A DNA stretch of 64,000 bases from Anaerotardibacter muris (GCF_943192915.1 NZ_CALPCD010000009.1:1-64000), one strand, 5' to 3'. Positions 25,814 to 34,505 are shown, numbered from the stretch's first letter. Made by a program: numbers and translations. Notes: generated by a model not told the origin, from the sequence alone.

Positions 25814-26764
25814 ATGTGCACCGGTATCCGTTTCGCCGACGATAAAGGCAATATGTATGCAGGCCGCAACCTGGACTGGGAATGCGGCTATGGCCAGGGC
25901 GTTAGCATCACGCCGCGCAACTATAAGCGTCACTATGTGTTCGAGGGCGAGGCCACAGGTCATGCGGTCATCGGCACGTGCATCGTTATCGAGAACACCC
26001 CGTTATATTTCGACTGCGGCAACGAAAAGGGACTTTACGTTGCAGGCTTGAATTTCCCCGGCTATGCGCAGTGGGAAAAGGCCGCCGTTGAAGGCAAGAC
26101 CAACGTTGCTGCGTATGAATTCCCGCTGTGGGTTGCCAGCAACTTCGCAACAGTAGACGAAGCTGAAGCAGCGCTGCAGAACGTGGCTATTGTGGACAAG
26201 CCAATCAACGAGCAGTTCCCGTCATCACTTCTGCATTTCATGATCTCGGATGCGAAGCGTTCGATCGTTGTGGAATACATGGCTGACGGCATCCATATTC
26301 ATCATGACGATGTTGACGTGCTCACCAATCAGCCCACCTTCGATTGGCAGATGGAGCATCTGCGCAGCTATCTGAACCTCAGCCCCGAATTCGTTCCCAC
26401 GGTGAAGTGGGGCAATGCCGAGCTGACGCCGTATGGCAGCGCCGGACAGGTAACGGGTATGCCGGGTTCTACTTACTCACCCGATCGCTTCGTGCGCGTG
26501 GCTTATTACAACACGCACTATCCCGTGCAGACTGGTGAAGATGATAATATCGTGCGTCTGTTCCGCACGCTGCTTACCGTGCAGCAGACCATCGGCGGTG
26601 CGTTCATGGAAGACGGCAAATCGGAATACACCGTTTTTACCGATGGCTTTTCGGCAGCGACCAACACCTATTACATGTCGCTCTACGAAGACCCGGCCAT
26701 CAAGTCGTACCCGATGAGCGCCACCGACCTGGACAGCACCGACATCTACAGCTTCCCCAAGTAA
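25814..26764 (+). CDS. bsh: Bile salt hydrolase (choloylglycine hydrolase, Ntn-hydrolase fold)
   Basis: 316 residues from ATG 25814 after GAAAGGAG. Bile salt hydrolases deconjugate glycine- and taurine-linked bile acids in the gut. All catalytic residues of the family are present at the expected places: Cys2 (exposed as N-terminal nucleophile after Met removal), Arg18, Asp21, Asn80, Asn172 and Arg225. Stretches such as MCTGIRF, AGRNLDW, AGLNFPGYAQW, HHDDVDVLTNQPTFDWQ and DRFVRVAYYNTHYP are those of true BSH enzymes from Bifidobacterium and lactobacilli rather than penicillin V acylases. There is no signal peptide, so it is cytoplasmic. It has its own promoter and terminator, and no bile transporter adjoins it. 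Confidence 0.93.
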   Translation: MCTGIRFADDKGNMYAGRNLDWECGYGQGVSITPRNYKRHYVFEGEATGHAVIGTCIVIENTPLYFDCGNEKGLYVAGLNFPGYAQWEKAAVEGKTNVAAYEFPLWVASNFATVDEAEAALQNVAIVDKPINEQFPSSLLHFMISDAKRSIVVEYMADGIHIHHDDVDVLTNQPTFDWQMEHLRSYLNLSPEFVPTVKWGNAELTPYGSAGQVTGMPGSTYSPDRFVRVAYYNTHYPVQTGEDDNIVRLFRTLLTVQQTIGGAFMEDGKSEYTVFTDGFSAATNTYYMSLYEDPAIKSYPMSATDLDSTDIYSFPK

Positions 26765-26807
26765 TTAGGGGGCTCGCGCGTTGGCTCGAGTTAGCCGAGC
26801 GACAGCA

Positions 26808-26881
26808 GGGACACTCGCGGGTCTGGCTCAAATCTGTCACGCGAAGCGGGACTGTTTGTGCCTGACCCGAAGACGTGTCCC
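26808..26881. repeat. Long imperfect palindrome downstream of bsh
   Basis: GGGACAC/GTGTCCC (26808-26814, 26875-26881) enclose a second arm pair, CGGGTCTGGCTCAAA against TTTGTGCCTGACCCG (13 of 15 paired). It resembles the dispersed GGGAC repeats in composition and position but differs in sequence. Confidence 0.7.
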
Positions 26882-26901
26882 GTCCAAACAGCACTCAACA
26901 A

Positions 26902-26938
26902 AAACGCTCCGGCATCAGTCGGAGCGTTTCATTTTGTT
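26902..26938. terminator. Bidirectional terminator between bsh and map
   Basis: A perfect 10-bp stem AAACGCTCCG/CGGAGCGTTT with an 8-base loop. CATTTTGTT follows on the plus strand, and the minus strand continues TTGTTGAG. It serves the convergent bsh and map genes. Confidence 0.85.
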
Positions 26939-26967
26939 AGGTATGATTCGCCAGGTTGTTTAACCAG

Positions 26968-27852
26968 CTACCAAGAAAGCAGCTCGTATCCGTCCTCGGT
27001 CACAACAACCTGAATCTCCCACTGCGCCGAATCCGATCCATCGGCCGTGCGCACGGTCCATCCATTCGGGTCGGTCATGTCGATGTCCGCGCCACCTGCG
27101 TTGATCATCGGCTCGATGGTGAACATCATGCCCGGCGCCAGCACCACGCCGGTGTTCGGCTCGGTCACATGGCTGACGAACGGATCTTCGTGGAAGTCCC
27201 AGCCAATGCCGTGGCCACCGAATTCACGCACCACCGAAAAGCCGTTGGCTTCGGCGTGCGCCTTTACGGCCGCACCCACATCGCCCAAGCGACCCCACGG
27301 TTTCACCTGTTCAAGACCCTTCAGCATCGCTTCGCGGGTAACCTCGACCAGCTTCTTGCGTTCGTCTGAAACCTCGCCGATGCAGAACATGCGCGACGAA
27401 TCCGAGAAGTAGCCATCAACGATGGTCGAGCAGTCCACGTTCACTATATCGCCCTCTTTCAGGATGTCGTCTTCAGAAGGCATGCCGTGACAAACCACTT
27501 CGTTGATGGATGTGCACACGCTGAACGGATAGCCCTGAAAGTCCAGGTCAGCAGGAATTCCGCCATGCGATTCGGTGTATTCGTTCACCCAGTCATTGAT
27601 CTGCGCGGTCGAAACGCCCGGCCCAATACGCTCGCCAATATAGTCGAGCAACCCCGTGTTCACCGCCGCGCTCTTGCGTACCGCTTCGATGTCGTCAGCG
27701 TTCTTCAGCATCGCGCGCGCTGGGACCTCGAGACCCTGCTCATAGAAGCTTTGCAGCTGGTTGTCGATCGAAAGATGACACTTCTTATATTTCTTCCCAC
27801 TGCCACACCAGCAGGGATCATTGCGCTCCGGTTGCGGTTGATTGTCGTACAT
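26968..27852 (-). CDS. map: Methionine aminopeptidase with SEC-C zinc motif
   Basis: 294 residues. It removes initiator Met from nascent proteins, including, presumably, the bile salt hydrolase next door that needs a free Cys2. An N-terminal SEC-C motif (NDPCWCGSGKKYKKCH, about residues 11-26) is followed by a type I aminopeptidase: the metal ligands lie in VNVDCSTIVDGYFSDSSR, FGGHGIGWDFHEDP, FTIEPMI and AQWEIQVVVTE. SEC-C-fused type I enzymes are common as second copies in Gram-positive bacteria. The gene is 12 bases downstream of the Fic gene on the same strand, though base composition changes at that border. Confidence 0.94.
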   Translation of the reverse strand: MYDNQPQPERNDPCWCGSGKKYKKCHLSIDNQLQSFYEQGLEVPARAMLKNADDIEAVRKSAAVNTGLLDYIGERIGPGVSTAQINDWVNEYTESHGGIPADLDFQGYPFSVCTSINEVVCHGMPSEDDILKEGDIVNVDCSTIVDGYFSDSSRMFCIGEVSDERKKLVEVTREAMLKGLEQVKPWGRLGDVGAAVKAHAEANGFSVVREFGGHGIGWDFHEDPFVSHVTEPNTGVVLAPGMMFTIEPMINAGGADIDMTDPNGWTVRTADGSDSAQWEIQVVVTEDGYELLSW

Positions 27853-27864
27853 AAATCCTCGGCT

Positions 27865-28467
27865 CTAATCTAGCTCTTTAGTTTTGAAAGTATTGTAACC
27901 CTCAAAAGCAAAACTGGCATCGATGCCGTCCATGTAAACATCGCGGTCATCGATCTTGCCTGTTAGCGATTCTTTAAGAAGACAGCTAATCTCAACTTCG
28001 CTTATTGGGCTATGTTCCATCGCATGAAGATAGTCATCCTTACTCACCCTATCACAATCAACAACAAGCCCAAGTTCTGCTTTGAGTATCTGATCGAGCC
28101 ACAAACGCATACTGCGACCGTTGCCTTCGCGGAAGGGGTGAACGATATTCATTTCAACGTACTTCTTGATGATCTCATCAAACGTCGACTGCGACAGAGC
28201 TTCAACTTCAGATACAGACTCTTCAAGATAAAGAGCAGAGGCGAATCTGAAATCACCTTTCGAAATATCTTCTGTACGCATCTTCCCTGCAAAGTCGTAG
28301 ATGTCTTCGAAAAGCTTTTCATGAATATGCGCGAGGCTTGAGAACGACCCTGGTTCACCTTTATCAATCTCACCAGTATCGAACAGCTCGAGTGCCTTGC
28401 ACTTCGAGATACGCTCCTCTTTATGAGCGAACTTACCAGAGTCGATTGCTGTGAGTATATTGGGCAA
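27865..28467 (-). CDS. Fic/DOC family protein
   Basis: 200 residues from TTG 28467. The Fic catalytic motif HPFREGNGRSMR lies near residue 109, and the flap region (TEDISKGDFRFASALYLEES) precedes it. Fic proteins usually AMPylate target proteins. No inhibitory (S/T)xxxE(G/N) helix is obvious at either end, and no small antitoxin gene is adjacent. The start is uncertain: no ATG lies in frame before a TGA about 75 bases upstream. AAGGAA at about 28505 could serve an upstream non-standard start that would add the residues FALISYSQNTIN. Codon use and AT content differ from map, so the accessory island starts here. Confidence 0.82.
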   Translation of the reverse strand: MPNILTAIDSGKFAHKEERISKCKALELFDTGEIDKGEPGSFSSLAHIHEKLFEDIYDFAGKMRTEDISKGDFRFASALYLEESVSEVEALSQSTFDEIIKKYVEMNIVHPFREGNGRSMRLWLDQILKAELGLVVDCDRVSKDDYLHAMEHSPISEVEISCLLKESLTGKIDDRDVYMDGIDASFAFEGYNTFKTKELD

Positions 28468-28634
28468 GTTGATTGTGTTTTGGCTGTAGCTTATGAGCGC
28501 AAATTCCTTCAGACTAAACAGGGCTAGTCAGCTCATTTTATCAAAGTGCTGACTAGGAGTTATAGAAAGAGAATCCTTGCTGTGCCTGCTACAATATGAC
28601 CAGCGAAATTAACATATCCAAGATTGGTGAAAAC

Positions 28635-29132
28635 ATGATTGAGATAATAAATATAATTGCAATCGTTTTAGGCCCTATTGCTGCCGTATTAATTACGCGA
28701 TATGTTCAGGTGAGATCTGAGCGGCGCAAAGAAAAGAGTGAGATATTTCGTACTCTAATGACCTATCGAGGTCAGGGTTGGTCAAATTACGAATGTGTAA
28801 ACTGTCTTAATATGATTGAAGTTGTGTTTTATGACAACCAAGACGTAGTAGATAAATGGAAAGATCTTTTCGAGAAATACTGCAAAGATCAGCTCGACCA
28901 ATCTGATCAGTTGAAAATTGCTACAGCTCAACATAAGCTTTTAGAGGCAATGGCTAAATGTCTAGGCTATTCCGATCATATTGACTGGGACACAATCCAA
29001 CATTCTTATGTTCCGCAGTGGCTATCAAACAACAACCTTAAACAGCAAGAACTTTTTGATGCTCAGCTTGCCATCGCAAAGTCTATAGAGTGCTCAGCTG
29101 GTCAGAAGCTGCAAAGAACCGATATGCAATAA
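28635..29132 (+). CDS. DUF6680-like membrane-anchored protein
   Basis: 165 residues from ATG 28635 (after GGTGAAAAC); an ATG 39 bases upstream lacks an RBS. One N-terminal membrane helix (EIINIIAIVLGPIAAVLITRYVQ) is followed by a basic stretch (RSERRKEK) and a soluble helical domain with IFRTLMTYRGQGW, NCLNMIEVVFYDNQDVVDKW and LEAMAKCLGY. This layout matches the DUF6680 family as I remember it. The function is unknown. It is AT-rich, and an adenine methylase gene follows after 29 bases, so it probably belongs to the same acquired operon. Confidence 0.75.
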   Translation: MIEIINIIAIVLGPIAAVLITRYVQVRSERRKEKSEIFRTLMTYRGQGWSNYECVNCLNMIEVVFYDNQDVVDKWKDLFEKYCKDQLDQSDQLKIATAQHKLLEAMAKCLGYSDHIDWDTIQHSYVPQWLSNNNLKQQELFDAQLAIAKSIECSAGQKLQRTDMQ

Positions 29133-29161
29133 AGCGAACAAAATGGGGTAGGAGCTAAAAC

Positions 29162-30271
29162 ATGGCAGAAGATAGAGATTTAGCGTCCGCAAAAAAGCAA
29201 AAAAAAGACGAGTTTTATACGCAACTCTCTGACATTGAAAAGGAAATGCGATATTACAAGAAGCATTTCAGGGGCAAGACCGTTTTCCTCAATTGCGATG
29301 ATCCATTTGAGAGTAAATTTTTCGAGTATTTTGTAAAGAAGTTTAATTCGTTTGGTCTAAAGAAGCTTATAGCTACCTGTTATGCAGGTTCGCCTATCAT
29401 GGGAGACCAGCTTTCCTTGTTTGACATAAATCCAGAAACCACTCCTGGAACGCCGTACAAGGCAGTGGTCACCAAGGTTTACGACAAAACCGGCGATGGT
29501 TATATTGACATGCTTGACATTAAAGAGCTTTTCAAGTCAGGCGAAAATGAGTTAACGGAACTTGAGGGAAATGGCGATTATCGTTCAACTGAGTGCATCG
29601 AGCTTCTTAAGGAAGCAGATATCGTGGTCACGAATCCACCGTTCTCGAAATTCAGAGATTATGTTGCTTTGCTCATGGAATATGGCAAGGATTTCATCAT
29701 TATCGGAAATATGAACGCTGTTGCATACAAGGAAGTATTTCCATTGATTAAAGACAACAAAGTATGGCTTGGCGCAAGTATTCACTCGGGAGATAGGGCA
29801 TTCTATGTTCCTGATGATTATCCGCTTGAGGCGGCAGGATGCGGAATAGATGAGGAGACTGGTAGAAAGTTTATTCGTGTTAAAGGGGTTAGGTGGTTTA
29901 CAACACTTGACCATAGGCAAAGGCACGAAGGTCTAGACTTGTACAAGAGATATGACCCTGAGTTGTATCCTAGATATGACAATTTTGATGCAATTAATGT
30001 TGATGTTACGAGGGAGATTCCTTGTGACTATGATGGCTTGATGGGTGTCCCCATTACGTTTATAGACAAGTATTCACCTGACCAGTTTGAAATTATTGGT
30101 TTAGCTATAACAGATCTTGGAAAATCAATTGGTGTTGGAGATTATGACAGGAAATACAAGACTCCAGCTTCTCGTGATGGCACAGTCTATTATGTGAAAG
30201 ACGGAAAGGGCGTTGTTCCGTATGCTAGAGTCATTATCAAGAACAAACACCCAGAAGAGCCGAGGAAATAA
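29162..30271 (+). CDS. EcoRI-family adenine-specific DNA methyltransferase
   Basis: 369 residues. The adenine methylase motif IV appears as NPPFSKFRDYV near residue 157, and the SAM-binding region as KTVFLNCDDPFESKFFEYF near residue 39. The segments IIIGNMNAVAYKEVFPLI and KGVRWFTTLDHRQR fit the EcoRI methylase family, whose members modify A in a short recognition sequence. Base use is AT-rich with many AGA/ATA codons, unlike the core genes. A DUF262-HNH gene starts 3 bases after its stop, so methylase and presumed nuclease form one translational unit. The recognition site cannot be predicted. Confidence 0.88.
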   Translation: MAEDRDLASAKKQKKDEFYTQLSDIEKEMRYYKKHFRGKTVFLNCDDPFESKFFEYFVKKFNSFGLKKLIATCYAGSPIMGDQLSLFDINPETTPGTPYKAVVTKVYDKTGDGYIDMLDIKELFKSGENELTELEGNGDYRSTECIELLKEADIVVTNPPFSKFRDYVALLMEYGKDFIIIGNMNAVAYKEVFPLIKDNKVWLGASIHSGDRAFYVPDDYPLEAAGCGIDEETGRKFIRVKGVRWFTTLDHRQRHEGLDLYKRYDPELYPRYDNFDAINVDVTREIPCDYDGLMGVPITFIDKYSPDQFEIIGLAITDLGKSIGVGDYDRKYKTPASRDGTVYYVKDGKGVVPYARVIIKNKHPEEPRK

Positions 30272-30274
30272 ATA

Positions 30275-31399
30275 ATGGAAATTACGTTAAGAGAAGTTCC
30301 CATCAGAGAGGTTTACGAGGGTTATATTAACGATGGCGAAACCGAGATGGGTGTCACTGGCTACGATGACGAACTGTGCATTCGCCCGCGCTATCAGCGC
30401 AACTATGTATACAAAGACAATCAGCGTGATGAGGTTATCAGAACCGTTAAGAACGGATATCCACTCTCAATCTTTTACTGGGTTGACTTAGGTGAAGACC
30501 GCGAAGACCAGGATTCACCGCGCTTTGAAGTTCTTGACGGTCAACAGCGAACCATTTCGATTTGTGACTATATAGAAGGAGACTTCTCCGTTGACGGTCA
30601 TTTTTTCGAATCTCTGCCTAGTGATATTAGAGACAAGATTCTTGATTATAAGTTGCTAGTCTATGTTTGTGTTGGCGATGATAGCGAAAAACTAAAGTGG
30701 TTTGAAACCATCAATATCGCAGGTGAGCCACTCACCGCACAAGAGCTTCGTAATGCAATTTACAGCGGCACGTGGGTATCTGACGCAAAGAAACATTTCT
30801 CTAAGTCAAATGGTGCTGCGGTTGGTCTTGCTAGCGACTACATGAAGGGAGAGGCCAATCGTCAGGACTACATGGAAACGGCTATCAAATGGCACATGGA
30901 CGTAACTGGCGACGACACTATCGAAGAATACATGTCTGCTCGAAAGAACTATCATAATGCGCAAGAGCTATGGAGCTACTTCAGGAGCGCAATTGAGTGG
31001 GCTGAAGCAACATTCCCGAAGTATCGTTCTCAGATGAAGGGTCTTCCCTGGGGTCTGTATTACAATGCTCACCATGAGCGCACAGACCTAGATCCACAAG
31101 TGCTCGAAGAGCGCATATCCGAGCTTATGGCTGACCCTGATGTGACAAACAAAAAAGGTATTTACGAATATGTTTTGACGGACAATGAGAAAGCATTAAG
31201 TATTCGTGCGTTTGATGATAGAACTAAGCGCGAGAAATACGAAGAACAGAAGGGCATCTGTCCGTATTGCAAGGAACATTTCGAGTTTAACGAAATGCAT
31301 GGTGACCATATCATTCCTTGGAGCAAGGGCGGGAAGACCGTTCCTGACAATTGTCAAATGGTTTGCATAGAGTGCAACTTGAAAAAAAGCAATAACTAA
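30275..31399 (+). CDS. DUF262 and HNH nuclease fusion
   Basis: 374 residues. The N-terminal half is a DUF262 (ParB/Srx-like) domain with IRPRYQRNYVYKDNQRDEVI near residue 37 and the nucleotide-site motif FEVLDGQQRTISICDYIEG near residue 86. The C-terminus is an HNH endonuclease: CPYCKEHFEFNEMHGDHIIP, WSKGG, then DNCQMVCIECNLKKSNN, with paired CxxC zinc ligands. Such single-chain DUF262-HNH proteins resemble type IV restriction GmrSD. Here it directly follows a cognate-looking methylase, which suggests a restriction-modification role instead, with the methylase protecting self DNA. The gene ends the plus-strand part of the island. Confidence 0.85.
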   Translation: MEITLREVPIREVYEGYINDGETEMGVTGYDDELCIRPRYQRNYVYKDNQRDEVIRTVKNGYPLSIFYWVDLGEDREDQDSPRFEVLDGQQRTISICDYIEGDFSVDGHFFESLPSDIRDKILDYKLLVYVCVGDDSEKLKWFETINIAGEPLTAQELRNAIYSGTWVSDAKKHFSKSNGAAVGLASDYMKGEANRQDYMETAIKWHMDVTGDDTIEEYMSARKNYHNAQELWSYFRSAIEWAEATFPKYRSQMKGLPWGLYYNAHHERTDLDPQVLEERISELMADPDVTNKKGIYEYVLTDNEKALSIRAFDDRTKREKYEEQKGICPYCKEHFEFNEMHGDHIIPWSKGGKTVPDNCQMVCIECNLKKSNN

Positions 31400-31439
31400 G
31401 CTCGACAAGAAAGCGCTTAATAAAACATAATCTATGCTT

Positions 31440-32927
31440 TTATTCCGGACAGTTCAGATGGCTTTCAAGGAAACGAGAGACTTGTCCTGTTTCGTCTATT
31501 CCCCAATACCAATTTCCATATTGGTGTGCTTGTTGCGTTCCTTCGTTCCAGAATGTTTGAAAAGCTACAGCAAATTGTTCGTCTGAACAGTCTGGCAGTA
31601 ACTTCCTCCTATTTATGCTGCTATTTCCCAACAACGCACGAATTGCGGCCCCAAGACGAGTTTCTTTGAAAAAGGCACAAGACGGGTAGGCTCCGCCATG
31701 ACCCTCGCCTACAGCATTGATGCAGATACAAAAAAGCATGTCAAATTGGCATAGAGAGTCTAGAATCCGATTGCTTACGGATTCCGAAGCAATTGTGTTA
31801 TTTGCTCCTGGTGCGATATCGGGCTTGAGAGAATTCTTTGTTTTTATGATCTGGTTTGCGCGTGAGATCATCAGTCCGCTTTCTTCTTGTCGAAATAGCT
31901 CGTTTCTTGAAGCCTGAACCTGACAGTCTCTTAGCCACGAGGCATAGGCGTAGCTACCTCTTTGATTGCCTGGTCTGTTTACTAAAGACAGGATCCAATC
32001 CCATTTCCTCATTCGTACCATCATTGCGCCAATAGCGTATGCCATTGCAGCAAGCTCAAGCTTCATTTCCGCGGCAGTTTTGCCCACGGTATCTATTGCC
32101 AAATAGTGTTCGTATAAAGTTTCTATAACGCGTTCGCAAAGACTCTTCTCATCGTACATAACAGCAAATACGCCAACAGCTGTAAGCGTAGAAAGGGAAT
32201 TATCTTCTGTATTGAGCAAGCCATCGAGCTTGGAAACAAAGGCGTTTAACTTTCGGAAATCAGACGCTTCGCAGCAACGACTAAGTGACTCGCATAAAGC
32301 ATCGTCTTCCATGCCTACAAATAATGGAGGGGTTTGACCTTGCACGGTAAGAGCATCGCTAATTCGATCGATCAAGACATCAATATGTTCACGTTCATTG
32401 TCGCGAATGTTCTGTTCGTATTTCTTTAAAACCTTGCCCCACTGAGAGTATCTGATGATACCGTTCGAAGCCCCGTCTCTTATGACAATGTCTCCGCGTC
32501 GAAAAACTAGTGGCTGGCTGTTGTCGTATTGTCCTTCTTTTTCGAACGGTATTGGCAATCCGTCAGGTAAAGTCATTACGCAAATCAGGCAATACGTGTT
32601 ACCGTTCAAGATATGAATTTGTGAAGTCACTTCAATAGGAGCTTCGACATACTTACGGACTTTATCTGTTAGTTTGCTACCGTCGAATTGATCCCAGTCT
32701 GTTCCTTGGCTTCGGTCGGAAGGTTGTCCGTCGTTTTTAACACCAATAATTAAATAGCCACCAGGATAGTGGTTGTGCATTGCGACGATATCTTTTACGA
32801 GGTCAAGTTCATCTTTCTTTTTGCTAAGATCAAGTGTTTCTTTAAAATCAAGTTCAGTACACTCGCAGCCGTGAGCTAAAAGCTCGAGTAATTTTTCTTC
32901 ATTTGTTCGGCCGTCAACTATGATCAA
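31440..32927 (-). CDS. AlbA_2 (Schlafen-type) domain protein
   Basis: 495 residues from TTG 32927 after AGGGAT. Residues 20-130 are an AlbA_2 putative nucleic-acid-binding domain: TELDFKETLDLSKKKDELDL, then GGYLIIGVKNDGQPSDR. The remaining 350 residues are helical and not recognised, with a conserved-looking core (CQFDMLFCICINAVGEGHGG) and a Trp-rich end. AlbA_2 proteins occur in regulators and in phage-defence genes. It is convergent with the DUF262-HNH gene (40-base gap) and 34 bases from the DUF4143 ATPase on the same strand. GC is intermediate between the core and the methylase genes. Confidence 0.75.
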   Translation of the reverse strand: MIIVDGRTNEEKLLELLAHGCECTELDFKETLDLSKKKDELDLVKDIVAMHNHYPGGYLIIGVKNDGQPSDRSQGTDWDQFDGSKLTDKVRKYVEAPIEVTSQIHILNGNTYCLICVMTLPDGLPIPFEKEGQYDNSQPLVFRRGDIVIRDGASNGIIRYSQWGKVLKKYEQNIRDNEREHIDVLIDRISDALTVQGQTPPLFVGMEDDALCESLSRCCEASDFRKLNAFVSKLDGLLNTEDNSLSTLTAVGVFAVMYDEKSLCERVIETLYEHYLAIDTVGKTAAEMKLELAAMAYAIGAMMVRMRKWDWILSLVNRPGNQRGSYAYASWLRDCQVQASRNELFRQEESGLMISRANQIIKTKNSLKPDIAPGANNTIASESVSNRILDSLCQFDMLFCICINAVGEGHGGAYPSCAFFKETRLGAAIRALLGNSSINRRKLLPDCSDEQFAVAFQTFWNEGTQQAHQYGNWYWGIDETGQVSRFLESHLNCPE

Positions 32928-32961
32928 CGTTTCTATCCCTTCTAGTTTCTGCCTAGTAAGA

Positions 32962-34134
32962 TTATCTTTTCATTAGCCAGTCTCTTGCGGATGTCACTTT
33001 GCATGTGTTTGTTTCAAAACTCGATTCGACTCGGGCTACAACATATCTATCTTTTGGTTCGATGCCGATTTCGTTACATACGGTATTGAGATGTCTCGTG
33101 TATTTGTCGTGATAGGTGCGAGAGGATTTTATTTCGATGGCTTGCTTGTTTTGCGGGTCCGTGAAATCTAGTAGGTCTATCTCGCGCTTGGTGTCGTCGC
33201 GATAAAAGTAAAGCTCAGGGTTTTCGTTTGCATTTAGGTGCCGTTTCAAGGTTTCCGCAATAATAAGATTCTCGAAGACTGCACCAAAGAACGGGCTTTC
33301 AACTAGCTGAGACACCGTTGTTATATTCAAGAGGTAGCAAAGCAATCCCGTATCATAGAAATACAATTTCGGAGTCTTGGTCAGACGTTTCTTTGTGTTT
33401 GCATGGTAGGGCTGCAGCGAAAAGATCAGATAGCTCGTTTCAAGAATAGAAAGCCAATTCCTGATCGTAGGAACGGATACGCCTGTGTCTCGTGCCAGAG
33501 AGGCAGCGTTGAATAATCCTCCTGTATTCTGGGCGCAAATGGTTAGCAGCTTGTGAAACGCCGTCTTTCCGCGCACGTCGAGCAATTCAGCAACATCGCG
33601 TTCGACATAAGTCTGTACATACCCTCGAAAATACGCGGAAGGCGGAATGTTAGCATCGTGTAGTCGAGGATAGCCCCCAACAAGGGTGAACTTATCTACA
33701 TCAATTGCCTGTTCGTTCTCGTTTTGAAGTTCGCGAAATGATAGAGGAAGAAGAGTAAGAAGGCCTACGCGTCCGGCTAGCGATTGTCCAATACTCTTCA
33801 TCATCAGGAAGTTCTGCGAACCTGTTAATACATATTGACCAGGCTCTCCTCGTTCATCTGAAACAACCTGAATCATTGAAAAGAGATCCGGCGCATATTG
33901 TGCCTCATCGATGATTAACTTCGAAGCTCGGTTTCGAATGAAACTGACAGGGTCTTCGATCGCTGCTCTCCGGATTTGTGGGTCCTCGAGGTTCACATAT
34001 TCATAATCTGGAAACGCTTCCCTAGATAACGTTGATTTGCCGCTTTGTCTTGGACCGCTCAACGACACAACTGGGAACCATGTTGCCGTTTCTTTGAGAG
34101 AGGGCTCAAGAGATCTCTGTATGAGCTTAGTCAT
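32962..34134 (-). CDS. AAA-type ATPase with DUF4143 domain
   Basis: 390 residues from ATG 34134 after GGGAGG. Walker A is SLSGPRQSGKSTL near residue 25, Walker B is KLIIDEAQYAPDLF near residue 75, and the sensor region is YVLTGSQNFLMM. The C-terminal DUF4143 part holds IKSSRTYHDKYTRHLN near the end and a winged-helix-like middle. The family is common and scattered among gut bacteria, often as isolated genes; no defined role is known to me. The promoter region contains four tandem 23-bp repeats. Confidence 0.88.
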   Translation of the reverse strand: MTKLIQRSLEPSLKETATWFPVVSLSGPRQSGKSTLSREAFPDYEYVNLEDPQIRRAAIEDPVSFIRNRASKLIIDEAQYAPDLFSMIQVVSDERGEPGQYVLTGSQNFLMMKSIGQSLAGRVGLLTLLPLSFRELQNENEQAIDVDKFTLVGGYPRLHDANIPPSAYFRGYVQTYVERDVAELLDVRGKTAFHKLLTICAQNTGGLFNAASLARDTGVSVPTIRNWLSILETSYLIFSLQPYHANTKKRLTKTPKLYFYDTGLLCYLLNITTVSQLVESPFFGAVFENLIIAETLKRHLNANENPELYFYRDDTKREIDLLDFTDPQNKQAIEIKSSRTYHDKYTRHLNTVCNEIGIEPKDRYVVARVESSFETNTCKVTSARDWLMKR

Positions 34135-34170
34135 TAGGCCTCCCGATGCGTGGTGTAGGACGTGTATTTT

Positions 34171-34262
34171 CCATAATCGACAAGTAGAGTTTACCATAAT
34201 CGTAAAGTAGAAACATCCACAATCGTAAAGTAGAAGTTTCCATAATCGTAAAGTAGCGAATA
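34171..34262. repeat. Four tandem 23-bp direct repeats upstream of the DUF4143 ATPase
   Basis: Units begin at 34171, 34194, 34217 and 34240. The shared core is CCATAATCGTAAAGTAG, with changes GACA in unit 1 and CCACAATCG in unit 3. There are no spacers. The array lies 36 bases upstream of the ATPase start, in its promoter or leader. Confidence 0.9.
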
Positions 34263-34505
34263 AAATCGATCACATTTCTTCGTCGAATTGAATGATGTGG
34301 CGGGGATGCTCTGGAAGCGTGGCGAAGATACTTGCGGTCCGCTTTAAGACCTACGCATCACTTTCAAGCTGCGCCTATACCTACATTTATGCCGCGGTTC
34401 GCGCTTTCAACCCGCTTACATGTTTGTAACCTTGGGTGGGGTTGTTCACAGGGGCAGGGCGCGCGTTTAGAATGGAGGCAGGGAAAAATCAAGCGGGGAG
34501 CTGCC

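Noticed and set aside
34171..34262. CRISPR array
   Set aside because: The repeats follow each other without unique spacers, and no cas gene is present.
27865..34262. Prophage or integrative element
   Set aside because: No integrase, recombinase, capsid, portal or mobilisation gene and no terminal direct repeats were found.
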